From assembly GCF_021728295.1 (NCBI RefSeq), contig NZ_JAKJXE010000014.1:1-64000 (forward strand): 64,000 nt of DNA, written 5' to 3'. Position numbers and translations under genes: made by a program. This stretch comes from Pseudomonas petrae. Lineage in GTDB: Bacteria > Pseudomonadota > Gammaproteobacteria > Pseudomonadales > Pseudomonadaceae. The notes beneath the pieces are model-generated. The model searched no databases and was not told where the DNA came from. It worked only from the letters and a program-made list of their open reading frames with translations. Below, piece by piece: positions 34,020 through 43,030 of the stretch; the first letter of the stretch is position 1; the number at the start of each line of letters is the position of its first letter.

Positions 34020-35546
34020 TCAGGCCGAGCTGACGCCTACGCCTGATTGAGCGAGCGTCAGGCCGTGCCGCTGCAGGAACCCCAGCAGCACGTGCGGATC
34101 CTGATGTTCCATGACCTGCGCGATATGGCTGTCGGGGCGGACGAGGTAGGCAGCATGCGCCTTGACGCCGTTGGATTTCGCCAGTGCCGAGTACGGGAAG
34201 CTGAGCACCGGCACACCCGCCCGGCGGGCCTCGCGTTCGAGGTCTGCGCTCGCCTCGCCGAAGACCTGCACGTGCCAGTACAACGTGGCGGCATGGCCGA
34301 AGTTATCGCCCGTCCACGGCATCCGATCACCGCCATGCAGATCGCCGACATGGCCTTCGCTGATGGCGCTGTCACGGTATCTGATGCGGGTCTGCGAAAG
34401 GGTCTGGAACAGCGTTTTGCGAAAACCGTTGAAGTGACTCAGCACCGGGGCCAGATGCGGGAGCATCCAGTTGCGCAGGAATATGCTGCGCCAGCCCTCG
34501 CCGACCATCCCTTCGAACGCCTTGTCGGTGGTCTCGACCAGCTTGCGCGCGAACGCGATGCGCTCGGTTTCATAGGTGTCGAGCAAGGTTTCGGGAGCGC
34601 GCGCCTGAACGACATCCGCGAGCTTCCAGGCCAGGTTGACCGCATCGCCAATCCCGGTGTTCATGCCCTGGCCGCCCGCGGGGCTGTGCAAGTGCCCCGC
34701 GTCGCCGAGCAGAAAGGCACGGCCGACGCGAAAATGTTCAGCCACCCGGTGGTGAACGCGATAGGTCGACAGCCAGTTGGCCTTGCCGACCGTAACACCC
34801 AGCATCGCTTCTGCGCCGGGGCGAAGGTCTTCGAAGGTCAGCCCTTCGTGCCCGTCCAGCTCGGGCGGAACGATGCCGATCAGGCGCTGCATGCCACTGC
34901 TGCGCACGGGCGCCATCAGAACCATGTTGTGCTTGCCGGCGTGCAGGTAAACGTTGGTGCTGGCGGGGCCTTCGAGGGCCACGTCGGCCACATAAAACAG
35001 CTGGTTATAGGTGCCGCCGGGAAATCCGACCTGCAATTGCTTGCGCACCACACTGCGCGCGCCTTCGCAGCCACACAGGTATCGGGCCTGGCACACTTCT
35101 TCGACACCGCCTCGGCTCAGCGTGGCAACGACATGCTCGGCCTGCTGTTCGAAACGCTGCAGCGCAACGCCCCACTCCACCTCGACGCCCAGCTTCTTCA
35201 ACTGCTCGACCAGAAAGAGTTCGTGATCGTCCTGAGGGAACGACAGCACAAACGGGTAAGGCGTGAGGTCCTTGCCGGCATCGCCCCAGGAGAGACTGGC
35301 AATGTCGCGCCCTTCTTCACTGTAATGAATGCTGTCGATGCGGATGCCGCGCTCGATCAGTTCATCCGCCAGCCCCAGTTGCTGATAGAACTCCAGGGTC
35401 CGCGCCTGCACCACCATCGCGCGCGACGCCTGACCCGGGCCGCTGCTCGCTTCGATGATGCGGAACGCAACGCCCATCCGCGCCAGCCGCAATGCCAGTG
35501 TCAAACCGGTGGGGCCGGCGCCTGCGATCAAGATTTCGGTATTCAT
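34020..35546 (-). CDS. FAD-dependent aromatic monooxygenase
   Basis: 508 residues of the PheA/TetX/UbiH class. It has the N-terminal Rossmann GAGPTGLTLALRLA (GxGxxG, 8-21), the DG-like motif CGCEGARSVVRKQL (the usual D-G-x-x-S replaced by E-G-A-R-S), and the second FAD motif FLLGDAGHLHSPAGGQGMN. The C-terminal 120 residues resemble the thioredoxin-like tail of phenol/MHP hydroxylases. NADPH-dependent hydroxylation of an aromatic compound is expected; the substrate is unknown. It lies 21 bp from the convergent hybrid kinase gene. Confidence 0.9.
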   Translation of the reverse strand: MNTEILIAGAGPTGLTLALRLARMGVAFRIIEASSGPGQASRAMVVQARTLEFYQQLGLADELIERGIRIDSIHYSEEGRDIASLSWGDAGKDLTPYPFVLSFPQDDHELFLVEQLKKLGVEVEWGVALQRFEQQAEHVVATLSRGGVEEVCQARYLCGCEGARSVVRKQLQVGFPGGTYNQLFYVADVALEGPASTNVYLHAGKHNMVLMAPVRSSGMQRLIGIVPPELDGHEGLTFEDLRPGAEAMLGVTVGKANWLSTYRVHHRVAEHFRVGRAFLLGDAGHLHSPAGGQGMNTGIGDAVNLAWKLADVVQARAPETLLDTYETERIAFARKLVETTDKAFEGMVGEGWRSIFLRNWMLPHLAPVLSHFNGFRKTLFQTLSQTRIRYRDSAISEGHVGDLHGGDRMPWTGDNFGHAATLYWHVQVFGEASADLEREARRAGVPVLSFPYSALAKSNGVKAHAAYLVRPDSHIAQVMEHQDPHVLLGFLQRHGLTLAQSGVGVSSA

Positions 35547-35645
35547 TGGATTCCAGAGTGTCGGTTGAGGTTGATTGCCGTAGGGTCAATCGTGATTACG
35601 TTTGCCGCTGCCTTTCCTTGTCTTGCCTTGCTTGTCTTGCCTGCG

Positions 35646-37055
35646 TCAGGGCGATGGCCAGCCACCGCCCAGTGCCCGGTAGAGATGCACGCGGTCGATG
35701 GCGGCTGCCGTGGCGCTGTCCACCTGCTCGCTTTGCGTGGCGAGCAGCGCCCGCTGCACCGCCAGCACATTGATGAAATCCGTCGCGCCCTGGTGGTAGC
35801 GATCGCGGGCAATGGCGAGCGCGTCACTGTTGTGCTGCACCGCCTGCTGCAGGGCGGCGTGATGTCGGGTTTCGGCCGCGTAATCCGTCAGGGCGTTGTC
35901 GATCTCATGCCAGGCGCCGAGCACCACGCGCTGATAATCCAGCGCGGCCGCCTGCTCCTGGCGCTTGCGCAACTCAAGGGTGCCGGTCAAACGGCCACCC
36001 TGAAAAATCGGCAGATACAGGCTCGGCCCATACGACCACTGCCGCGAGTTCCACGCGCCCAGATCAGCGCCGTTCAACGCTTGAAAGCCCATGCTCGCGC
36101 CGAGGCTCACCCGCGGATAAAAATCTGCCTGGGCGACGCCGATCGCGGCAGTCGCACGGTGCAGCGCGGCCTCGCTCTGCTGGATATCCGGTCGACGCCG
36201 GGCCAGCTCCGACGGCAACCCTAGGGGCACAGACGCGGCAGGCTGCGGAATCGCTTTCGCTTCGCGCAGTTGCGCGTCGAGGGCGCGTGGCGGCTCGCCA
36301 AGCAGGTAACTCAGCGCATTGATCAGGGTGTCCTGCTGCGCCTGCAGGACTGGCAATGTCGCTGCAATGGTCGAGACCTGCGCGGCAGCGTTGGCCGTGT
36401 CCAGTTGCGTGGTCACGCCGTTGTCGAAACGAAGCCGGGTCAGGCGCTCGCTCTGTCGCGCGATGTCCAGGTTTTCCCGCGCGACCGCCAGCCGCGCCTG
36501 AACACCGCGCAGCCGGATGTAATCGGTGGCGGTTTCAGCGGCGATGCTGAGCAAGACGCCATCGCGCTGCGCCGAGGTGAGTTGCAGCTCCGCGTCGGCG
36601 GCTTCGACGTCTCTGCGAACGTGCCCCCACAGGTCGACTTCCCAGCTGGCATCCAGGGTCGCGGTCCAGACCTCATAGGGCGACTGACCGTCGCGGTTGG
36701 AAGGGTCGAGCAAGCCCTTCTGGCTGTTGCGGTCGCGCTGATAAGCGCCGCTGGCGCTCACACCCGGGTACTGCTGACTGCCGGTCACATCGCGCAGGAC
36801 CCGGCTCTGCTCAAGGCGGTTGCTGGCGGTGCGCACATCCAGATTGGACTTCGCCGCACGCTCGACCAGAGCAGTCAGTTGCGCATCACCCAGCTGCTGC
36901 CACCAACGGCGGTCCACGGCCCCGCCCACGGAGGTCGCGGAATCCGGGACGGTTTCCCATTGATCGGGCAGCTGCGCCCGGGGCGGGTGAAAGTCAGGGC
37001 CGACCGTACACGCGCCGAGGCCAAGCAGTGCCAATGACAACATGGCGCGCTTCAT
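35646..37055 (-). CDS. Outer-membrane efflux lipoprotein (NodT/TolC family)
   Basis: 469 residues. The lipobox LGAC (Cys16) follows a short signal peptide, so the protein is anchored in the outer membrane. Two OEP domains carry TolC-family signatures (CTVGPDFHPP at the N-terminus, RRPDIQQSEAALHRATAAIG, and a YRALGGGW end). Its start lies 1 bp after the HlyD stop. It completes an EmrAB-type tripartite pump with the two upstream genes. Confidence 0.93.
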   Translation of the reverse strand: MKRAMLSLALLGLGACTVGPDFHPPRAQLPDQWETVPDSATSVGGAVDRRWWQQLGDAQLTALVERAAKSNLDVRTASNRLEQSRVLRDVTGSQQYPGVSASGAYQRDRNSQKGLLDPSNRDGQSPYEVWTATLDASWEVDLWGHVRRDVEAADAELQLTSAQRDGVLLSIAAETATDYIRLRGVQARLAVARENLDIARQSERLTRLRFDNGVTTQLDTANAAAQVSTIAATLPVLQAQQDTLINALSYLLGEPPRALDAQLREAKAIPQPAASVPLGLPSELARRRPDIQQSEAALHRATAAIGVAQADFYPRVSLGASMGFQALNGADLGAWNSRQWSYGPSLYLPIFQGGRLTGTLELRKRQEQAAALDYQRVVLGAWHEIDNALTDYAAETRHHAALQQAVQHNSDALAIARDRYHQGATDFINVLAVQRALLATQSEQVDSATAAAIDRVHLYRALGGGWPSP

Positions 37056-37056
37056 G

Positions 37057-38085
37057 TCATTGCTCCTGAGCGGTGTCGACGCTGACCACCACCGACATGC
37101 CGACCCGCAGCCGCTCAAGCCCCTGTTGATCGGCATCGAAAACGATTTTTACCGGGATGCGCTGGGTGACCTTGGTGAAGTTACCGGTGGCGTTGTCTGG
37201 GGCGATCTCCGAAAAAGACACACCGCTGGCCGGCGCCACACTGGCGATGCGCCCGCTGAAACGCTGACCGGCGACGCTGTCCACACGGATCTCGACGCGC
37301 TGGTTCTGGCGCATGTGCGAGAGCTGCGTCTCGCGGAAATTGGCGACGACGAAGGCCTGCGCCAGCGGCACCACCGCCAGCAGCGGTTGCCCTTGGGACA
37401 CATAGGCGCCGACCCGCACCGAACGTTGCCCGACCATGCCAGCTTGCGGTGCGGCGATTTTGGTGTAGGAGAGGTTCAGATCGGCCTGACGCAGCGCAGC
37501 CTCGTCGCGGGCCAGGATGGCCCTGGCCGCTTCACGTTGCGCCTTGAGCACGTCGAGGGTTTTCAACGCTGCGACCCTCGCCGCGTCGTCGCGATCGCGG
37601 GTGGCCTGAAGCCGGTGCAGGTCAGCCTCGGCCTTTTGCCGCTCCTGCTGGGTGCCGGCCCCGGAAGCCGACAGATTCAGATAACGCTGCGCGTTGTATT
37701 CGGCGAACTTGATCAGCGCCGCGGTAGAACGCGTGGTGGCCGCCGCCTGGTCAATCACCGCCGCCTGCCGCTCGATGCCGGCCGAGAGGTTTTTGATTTC
37801 AGCCTCGGCGCCCTGAACACCGGCCGCCGCCGCAGCCCTGGCGACGGCAAAATCGCGGTCATCCAGCTCTACCAGCGGCTGCCCGACCTGCACCGCTTCA
37901 TCGTCCTCGACCCACACTTTCGCCACCTGGCCTGACACCCTCGACGACACGAACACCGAATCTGCACGGACGTAGGCGTCGTCGGTGGTCTGCACCGAAT
38001 CGCTGCTCAACAGGCGATAAATGCCATACACGGCACACAGCAGCAGGGCCGCGGCAACAAGGGAAATAGCGGTTCTATGCTTCAT
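37057..38085 (-). CDS. HlyD/EmrA-family membrane fusion protein
   Basis: 342 residues. One N-terminal membrane anchor (ISLVAAALLLCAVYGIY) precedes a lipoyl half (TTDDAYVRADSVFVSSRVSG). A helical hairpin of about 110 residues and the second lipoyl half with ANFRETQLSHMRQNQRVEI follow, the EmrA signature. It bridges the inner-membrane MFS pump and the outer-membrane channel. Its start overlaps the MFS stop (ATGA). Confidence 0.93.
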   Translation of the reverse strand: MKHRTAISLVAAALLLCAVYGIYRLLSSDSVQTTDDAYVRADSVFVSSRVSGQVAKVWVEDDEAVQVGQPLVELDDRDFAVARAAAAAGVQGAEAEIKNLSAGIERQAAVIDQAAATTRSTAALIKFAEYNAQRYLNLSASGAGTQQERQKAEADLHRLQATRDRDDAARVAALKTLDVLKAQREAARAILARDEAALRQADLNLSYTKIAAPQAGMVGQRSVRVGAYVSQGQPLLAVVPLAQAFVVANFRETQLSHMRQNQRVEIRVDSVAGQRFSGRIASVAPASGVSFSEIAPDNATGNFTKVTQRIPVKIVFDADQQGLERLRVGMSVVVSVDTAQEQ

Positions 38086-39623
38086 GGCGTGACCGGAGGT
38101 TGCGGTGGATAGGCGCGTTTGGGCAGGATCACCAAGATGCAGAAGAGCACGGCGATGACCAGCAACAGCGCAAGAAAGGCGTCGCTGAAACTCAGGACAA
38201 ATGCCTGCGTCCTGACCCGCTCGGCGAGTTCAGTGATGGGCACCGACGTCCTGGGCGGCGCCAGCGTGTGCCAGCGTGAAGCGACGGCGTCGAGCAGCAC
38301 GTTTGAATGCAGGTGCTCGCGCCAGGTCATGAAGTTTTCAACCGCAGAACCTGCCACCACCGCCGCGAGACCGCGCAGTGCGTTGACCATCGCCGAAGCA
38401 AACGGCCCTTCCATCGGCGCGATCACCCCGGTGGCGTTCATCAGCAGCGGAACGACCACCATCGGCTGGGCAACGGCATGCAGCATCTGCAGCAGGTAGA
38501 AGTCTTCGCGTATCCACTCGCCGGTGATAAAGGCGCCGCCGGTGCACGCGACGGTCAGCAGGATCAGTCCTGCCGCCAGCACGTAGCGCGAGTCCAGCCA
38601 GCGCCGATTGATGACGAAGGCCACCAGCGGTGCGAGCAGCAGTTGCGGGACGGCGATCAGCAGCGCGATGGGCATCACCTGAAGCGAGCGGTAGTGCTGA
38701 ATCTCGATCAGGTAGGCGGCGGGAATCGCGCCTCCGGCACTGGCCACCACCACGAACAGACAAAGCGTCGCCAGGCCGAAAGCGAAATTGCGGCGCTCGA
38801 GCAGTTGCAGCTTGAACAGCGGCAGCGGGTGAAACCACTCGTTGATCAGGAACAACGGCAGGCACACCGCCGCCCCCAGCAGCATCGCGACGATCAACGG
38901 CGAGGCCAGCCAGTCCAGACGCTGGCCCTGGGTCAGGGCGATGACCAGCATGGCAATCCAGCCCACGCCCAGCGCAGCGCCGAGCCAGTCCGCCTGTTTG
39001 AAGCGCTCAAGCCGCAGCGGGTCCTGGGGCAGACCGTAGGCGATCAGTGCCGCGCCAATGAAGCCCGCCGGGACGATCTGCCAGAACACCAGTCTCCAGT
39101 CACTTTGCTCGGTCCATAACGCGGCCAGCGGCATCGCCAGGTTGGGGCCGAAGGTCGCCGTCAGCGCGTAGGCCGATAGCCCGTACAACTTGATATTCCA
39201 GGGCAGAAACCGCAGCGCCACGGTCATCAGCAAGGGTGGCAAAGCGCCGCCCGCCAGCCCCTGCAACACCCGAAGCACCAGCAAGGCAGGCAGGTTGGGC
39301 GCCAGCGGAATGAGCAGGCCCATCAGTGTGAACACCACCGTCACGGCAATCGCGAAACGCCGGATCGAAAACGTGATCGCCAGCCAGGGCGCAATGAGCA
39401 TGGCCGAGACTTCCGCCGCCGCGTAACCGGTGCTGATCCAGCTGCCCTCGTCATGGCCCAGGCCGAACACGCCGAGGGTGTCGATCAATGTGATGTCGGT
39501 GACACGGTCATTGATGCCGGAGGTCAGCGCAGCGATCAGAACGCCAAAAAGCCCTACCGCCAGGCGGCCATCGAAGGGCGCGGGGCCAGCTGGAGCAATG
39601 GGAGGGGAAGTCGGGGATGACAC
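38082..39623 (-). CDS. MFS transporter, DHA2 family (EmrB-like)
   Basis: About 513 residues from GTG 39623, with 14 predicted membrane segments. It has NDRVTDI in segment 1 where DHA2 pumps carry LDxTIVN, and the motif GYAAAEVSAMLIAPWLA. The frame is open to 39845, but the extra residues (Cys-rich, non-hydrophobic) do not look coding. The true start is uncertain because no strong ribosome site is visible. First gene of the leftward pump operon; the exported compounds are unknown. Confidence 0.87.
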   Translation of the reverse strand: MSSPTSPPIAPAGPAPFDGRLAVGLFGVLIAALTSGINDRVTDITLIDTLGVFGLGHDEGSWISTGYAAAEVSAMLIAPWLAITFSIRRFAIAVTVVFTLMGLLIPLAPNLPALLVLRVLQGLAGGALPPLLMTVALRFLPWNIKLYGLSAYALTATFGPNLAMPLAALWTEQSDWRLVFWQIVPAGFIGAALIAYGLPQDPLRLERFKQADWLGAALGVGWIAMLVIALTQGQRLDWLASPLIVAMLLGAAVCLPLFLINEWFHPLPLFKLQLLERRNFAFGLATLCLFVVVASAGGAIPAAYLIEIQHYRSLQVMPIALLIAVPQLLLAPLVAFVINRRWLDSRYVLAAGLILLTVACTGGAFITGEWIREDFYLLQMLHAVAQPMVVVPLLMNATGVIAPMEGPFASAMVNALRGLAAVVAGSAVENFMTWREHLHSNVLLDAVASRWHTLAPPRTSVPITELAERVRTQAFVLSFSDAFLALLLVIAVLFCILVILPKRAYPPQPPVTP

Positions 39624-39971
39624 GTTATGGCTCGCAGGCAAGAGGGCAAAAATCCTGCTTCGCGGCGTCGACAGACGGGCCGCCGTGACACCCTCGAAAC
39701 AGGAACAAGCGTAGTGGCTGGCGCACGACGCGCCCATATCCAATTCGAGGGAATTCGCGGAGGCCACTGCTCCCGCGGCGGCAGTGACAGGCGTGTCCGA
39801 AAAGGTGGGATCAATGACATTGTGACCATCATCCAAGAGCCGCATCCTGTCTCACATCGGCACCGGCCAACCCCGAGGTGCCCCATCCGTAGTCGGTGCG
39901 TTGATGGATGAACGCGGGCCTCGACAGGTCCGGCTCATGCTCGGCTGCACCCCTGACCGTGAGGATTTTTG
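39624..39971. other. Divergent intergenic region (348 bp)
   Basis: This separates the leftward MFS-HlyD-OMF operon from the rightward hydrolase operon. I see no conserved ORF, repeat or terminator. It must hold both promoters. Part may be coding if the MFS protein starts further upstream. Confidence 0.5.
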
Positions 39972-40862
39972 ATGAGCATTTCTGACCAGCCCATGGCGAC
40001 GCCCTACACCGAACACTGGATTGCCCGCGAGGGCGGTCGGCTGTATGCCAGGCACTACCCAGGCACCGGCCCGGCTTTTGTGTTGATGCACGGCTTTCCC
40101 GACAACCTGCACATCTACGACGGCCTGGTGCCTTACCTGACCCAGGCCGGCCGCCGCGTGGTGACCTTTGATTTTCTGGGCTTTGGTGCTTCGGACAAAC
40201 AGGACACTGCGGTATACGGCTTCAAGCAGCAACTGGGCGATTTGCAGGCGGTGGTCGAGGGCCTGCAGCTGGGCAAAATCGTCCCGGTTGCCCACGATGC
40301 CGCAGGCCCCGCCGCGATCAATTTCGCGTTGGAGCACCCCGATAACGTTCATGGGGTGTGCCTGCTGAATACGCTTTACGGCGCCACTCCCGCCGCGCGC
40401 CTGCCGGAATTGATCGAGCTGTTTGCCCAGCCCGGCCTCGCCGCGCTGGCTGCCGAGATCATCCAGAGCCCCGAGCAGATGGGCTTTTTGCTGAACTTCC
40501 AGTTCGGAAAATTCCAGGCCAGCCTCCGCGAACGTCACCAGGCCCACAGCGCCGCCGTGCTCGGGCCGATCGTGATCAACAGCTTCACGCAGCAACCGAG
40601 TTCGGCCCGCGCCTTTGTGCAGCTGGCGGCCGATCTGTTTGCCGAAATCGGGCGCAACACGGCGCGCCTGGCCGACCTGAAACAACTCGACGTCCCCGTG
40701 AACATCCTCTGGGGCAGTCACGACCCCTACCTCACTAGCGCAATGGCCGAAGACTTCAAACGCCATCTGCCCCATGCATCCGTCAGCTTCGTCGACGCCG
40801 GCCACTGGCTGATGATCGATGAGCCCGCGCTCGTTGCGCAAAAAATGCTGGCGTCTGCCTGA
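39972..40862 (+). CDS. Alpha/beta-fold hydrolase, epoxide hydrolase/haloalkane dehalogenase-like
   Basis: 296 residues from ATG 39972 (gtgagga upstream). The oxyanion segment is MHGFPDNLHIYDG. The nucleophile elbow VAHDAAGPAA has Asp109 where serine hydrolases have Ser, as in epoxide hydrolases and haloalkane dehalogenases. The catalytic acid is probably in GSHDPYL and the His in DAGHWL. The substrate is unknown. It is followed after 26 bp by a beta-carbonic anhydrase, and 31 bp after that by a small secreted protein, so the three are probably one operon. Confidence 0.88.
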   Translation: MSISDQPMATPYTEHWIAREGGRLYARHYPGTGPAFVLMHGFPDNLHIYDGLVPYLTQAGRRVVTFDFLGFGASDKQDTAVYGFKQQLGDLQAVVEGLQLGKIVPVAHDAAGPAAINFALEHPDNVHGVCLLNTLYGATPAARLPELIELFAQPGLAALAAEIIQSPEQMGFLLNFQFGKFQASLRERHQAHSAAVLGPIVINSFTQQPSSARAFVQLAADLFAEIGRNTARLADLKQLDVPVNILWGSHDPYLTSAMAEDFKRHLPHASVSFVDAGHWLMIDEPALVAQKMLASA

Positions 40863-40888
40863 ACCCATTGTCGACCAAGGACACCCCC

Positions 40889-41431
40889 ATGACCGTTATC
40901 GATGACCTCACCCAACGTAATGCCCTGTTCGCCAGCACCGGTTTCGATGCGCAGTTGCAGATCATGCCGTCGATGAAGACCGTCATCATTGGCTGCGTCG
41001 ACCCCCGCGTGGACCCCGCCGATGTGCTGGGCCTCAAGCCAGGCGAGGCTGCGGTGATCCGCAACGTCGGCGGACGCATCAACCCGGCGACGCTGCAGAG
41101 CATGGCGATCGTGCGCACCGTTGCGGCCGCACAGGGCAAGGAAGTAGGCCCCGGCTGGAACCTGATCGTTCTGCACCACACCGACTGTGGCATCACGCCG
41201 TGCCTGACCCACGCACCGGTGTTGCTGGCGAAAAACCTGGGCGTCGAGATAGCGGACCTCGACACACTCGCCATCGCTGATCCCTACGCAGCCGTTGCCA
41301 TCGACGTCGCCGCGCTCAAGGCCAACACGCAGCTGCCCGGTGGTTTTCTGGTGACCGGGATGGTCTACGACGTCGAAACCGGCAAGGTCGACGTGGTCGT
41401 ACCCCCTGCCCTGCTGCGCCCTGCAACGTGA
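40889..41431 (+). CDS. Beta-class carbonic anhydrase
   Basis: 180 residues from ATG 40889 (caagga upstream). The zinc ligands C36, H97 and C100 are all present in GCVDPRVDP and HHTDCG, with the D38/R40 catalytic dyad. It is short compared with 200-220-residue classic beta-CAs, as in the mycobacterial-type subgroup. It would interconvert CO2 and bicarbonate in the cytoplasm. Its position between a hydrolase and a secreted protein suggests a pathway role rather than general CO2 supply; this is inference. Confidence 0.9.
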   Translation: MTVIDDLTQRNALFASTGFDAQLQIMPSMKTVIIGCVDPRVDPADVLGLKPGEAAVIRNVGGRINPATLQSMAIVRTVAAAQGKEVGPGWNLIVLHHTDCGITPCLTHAPVLLAKNLGVEIADLDTLAIADPYAAVAIDVAALKANTQLPGGFLVTGMVYDVETGKVDVVVPPALLRPAT

Positions 41432-41462
41432 ACCCCTTCGCCCACCGCACCGAGCACACCTT

Positions 41463-41858
41463 ATGAACCTGATCTTTCGCCGACTGCTGCTCGCCAGCGC
41501 CTTGTCACTCAGCCTGGCCGGCACCTCCCAGGCGGCCCCGCTGCCCACGGTGCCAACCACGAAAATCATCGCCATCGGCACGATCACACCCGGCTCGACC
41601 CAGGAAGCGATCGGCGCCGTGCTGCCCCAGGAAGTCCGCGAAACCGTGCAGCTGCACCTGGACGGCAAGATCGAACAGTGGAACGTGCGCAACGACACAC
41701 TGGGGGTGGTGTTCGTGCTGAACATGACCAGCGTCGAGGAGGCCAAAGCGATTTTCGCCAGGATGCCGCTGGACCGGGCCGGTCTTATTTCCTTCGAGTT
41801 CATTCCCGTGGGGCCCTTGTCACCGCTGTCGCTTCTGCTGGCGCCCGCGGGTCACTGA
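41463..41858 (+). CDS. Secreted small protein with ferredoxin-like/YCII-like fold
   Basis: 131 residues. The signal peptide is LLLASALSLSLAGTSQAAP (cleavage after SQA). The mature part alternates strands and helices (IIAIGTITPG, VVFVLNMTSVEEAKAIFARM, LISFEFIPVGPL), like dimeric alpha-beta barrel proteins of the YCII/muconolactone-isomerase type. I do not recognise a specific family. It is the third gene of the hydrolase-carbonic anhydrase operon, followed by a terminator-like hairpin at 41881. Confidence 0.75.
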   Translation: MNLIFRRLLLASALSLSLAGTSQAAPLPTVPTTKIIAIGTITPGSTQEAIGAVLPQEVRETVQLHLDGKIEQWNVRNDTLGVVFVLNMTSVEEAKAIFARMPLDRAGLISFEFIPVGPLSPLSLLLAPAGH

Positions 41859-41880
41859 AGAGGCCGCTGTTTCACTGCCG

Positions 41881-41909
41881 ACGGCGTCCTCACAAGGTAC
41901 GCCGTTTTC
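41881..41909 (+). terminator. Rho-independent terminator-like hairpin
   Basis: acggcgt (41881-41887) pairs with acgccgt (41899-41905), with an inner cct/agg extension and a 1-nt bulge, followed by tttcgtt. It lies 23 bp after the hydrolase operon. Confidence 0.6.
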
Positions 41910-41998
41910 GTTGGCGTGGAGGTGTGTTTAGCGTACAACCCTGATGGAGCAGCCTGCAGGTCTTGCAGGCCACCGTTCCGTTGATCAGGGCAAACGTC

Positions 41999-42937
41999 AT
42001 GCAGACTGTGGGATTGATCCTCTACCCGGGCTTTCAGGTGCTGGGGCTGTCCATGTCCGCCACCTTTGAAGTGGCCAATCTCATGGCCGAGCGCGAGGTG
42101 TATGCCGTCAAACTGCTGTCCGAAACCGGCGGCCTGGTGCAGTCATCGGCAGGCTTCGGCGTCGACACCGAGCCCTTTGACCAACGCCGCTTCGATACCC
42201 TGTTGATCCTCGGCGACAACGTGGTCAGGCCGGCGTCCGCCGGGTTGATCCAGTACATGCGCGAGGCCAGCCCGCTGACCCGCCGGGTAGGGTCGATCTG
42301 CACCGGCTCCGCCGCATTGGCCGAAGCCGGCCTGCTTTCCGGGCGTCGCGTAACCACCCACTGGGCCCACGCACCGGACTTACAGCGCCTGTACCCCGAC
42401 ATCCAGGTGGACGAGGACCGCATCTTCATCAACGACGGGCCAGTGTGGACGGCCGCCGGAATGAGCGCCTGCATTGATCTGGCCCTGGCCCTTGTGGAAA
42501 ACGATCTGGGCAGCGAAATCACCCGTCGGGTGTCCAGGCATCTGGTGGTCTATCACCGGCGCGCCGGCGGCCAGTCGCAGTTCTCGGTCATGCAGGACCT
42601 CGACCCGAAAACCGACAGAATTCAAGCCGCGCTGACCTACGCGCGCCAGCACTTGAAGACCGAGCTTTCCGTGGAGCAGCTGGCCTACGTCGCCCATCTC
42701 AGCCCCCGGCAGTTCAGCCGGATCTTCCTCGCCCAAACCGGCAGATCCCCCGCCAAGGCCGTGGAAAACCTGCGCGTCGAGGCGGCCCGATTGATGATGG
42801 AAAACGGCCACAGCTCCATCGACGTCGTCGCCACCGAGACCGGCTTTGGTGATCGCGAGCGCATGCGTCGCGCCTTCATCCGTGCGTACGGCCTGCCGCC
42901 GTCGAGCTTCACCCGCACTCATCCACAGCTGACCTGA
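41999..42937 (+). CDS. GlxA-family AraC-type regulator
   Basis: 312 residues from ATG 41999. The N-terminal DJ-1/PfpI domain (1-185) has the nucleophile-elbow Cys in GSICTGSAALAEAGLL and THWAHAPDLQRLYP, standard for GlxA regulators. The C-terminal AraC module has two HTHs (LSVEQLAYVAHLSPRQFSRIF, ending at FGDRERMRRAFIRAYG). GlxA-type regulators usually control nitrogen-compound catabolism. The nitrilase gene 93 bp downstream is the probable target. Confidence 0.93.
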   Translation: MQTVGLILYPGFQVLGLSMSATFEVANLMAEREVYAVKLLSETGGLVQSSAGFGVDTEPFDQRRFDTLLILGDNVVRPASAGLIQYMREASPLTRRVGSICTGSAALAEAGLLSGRRVTTHWAHAPDLQRLYPDIQVDEDRIFINDGPVWTAAGMSACIDLALALVENDLGSEITRRVSRHLVVYHRRAGGQSQFSVMQDLDPKTDRIQAALTYARQHLKTELSVEQLAYVAHLSPRQFSRIFLAQTGRSPAKAVENLRVEAARLMMENGHSSIDVVATETGFGDRERMRRAFIRAYGLPPSSFTRTHPQLT

Positions 42938-43030
42938 TATGACCGAAAAGGTGGCAACCACGACCTACGACCATGGGATGACGCCTGTAATCTGACCTCA
43001 CTGAAACCCAACCCCCGTGAGGAAAGCCCC

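Noticed and set aside
34047..36224. A 725-codon open frame on the plus strand across the monooxygenase and efflux genes
   Set aside because: It is antisense to two clearly conserved genes, and its product is His/Gln/Arg-rich with no domain. It is a GC-rich shadow frame.
39624..39845. N-terminal extension of the first DHA2 transporter
   Set aside because: The extra 74 residues are Cys/Ser-rich and unlike any MFS N-terminus; GTG 39623 gives a normal-length protein.
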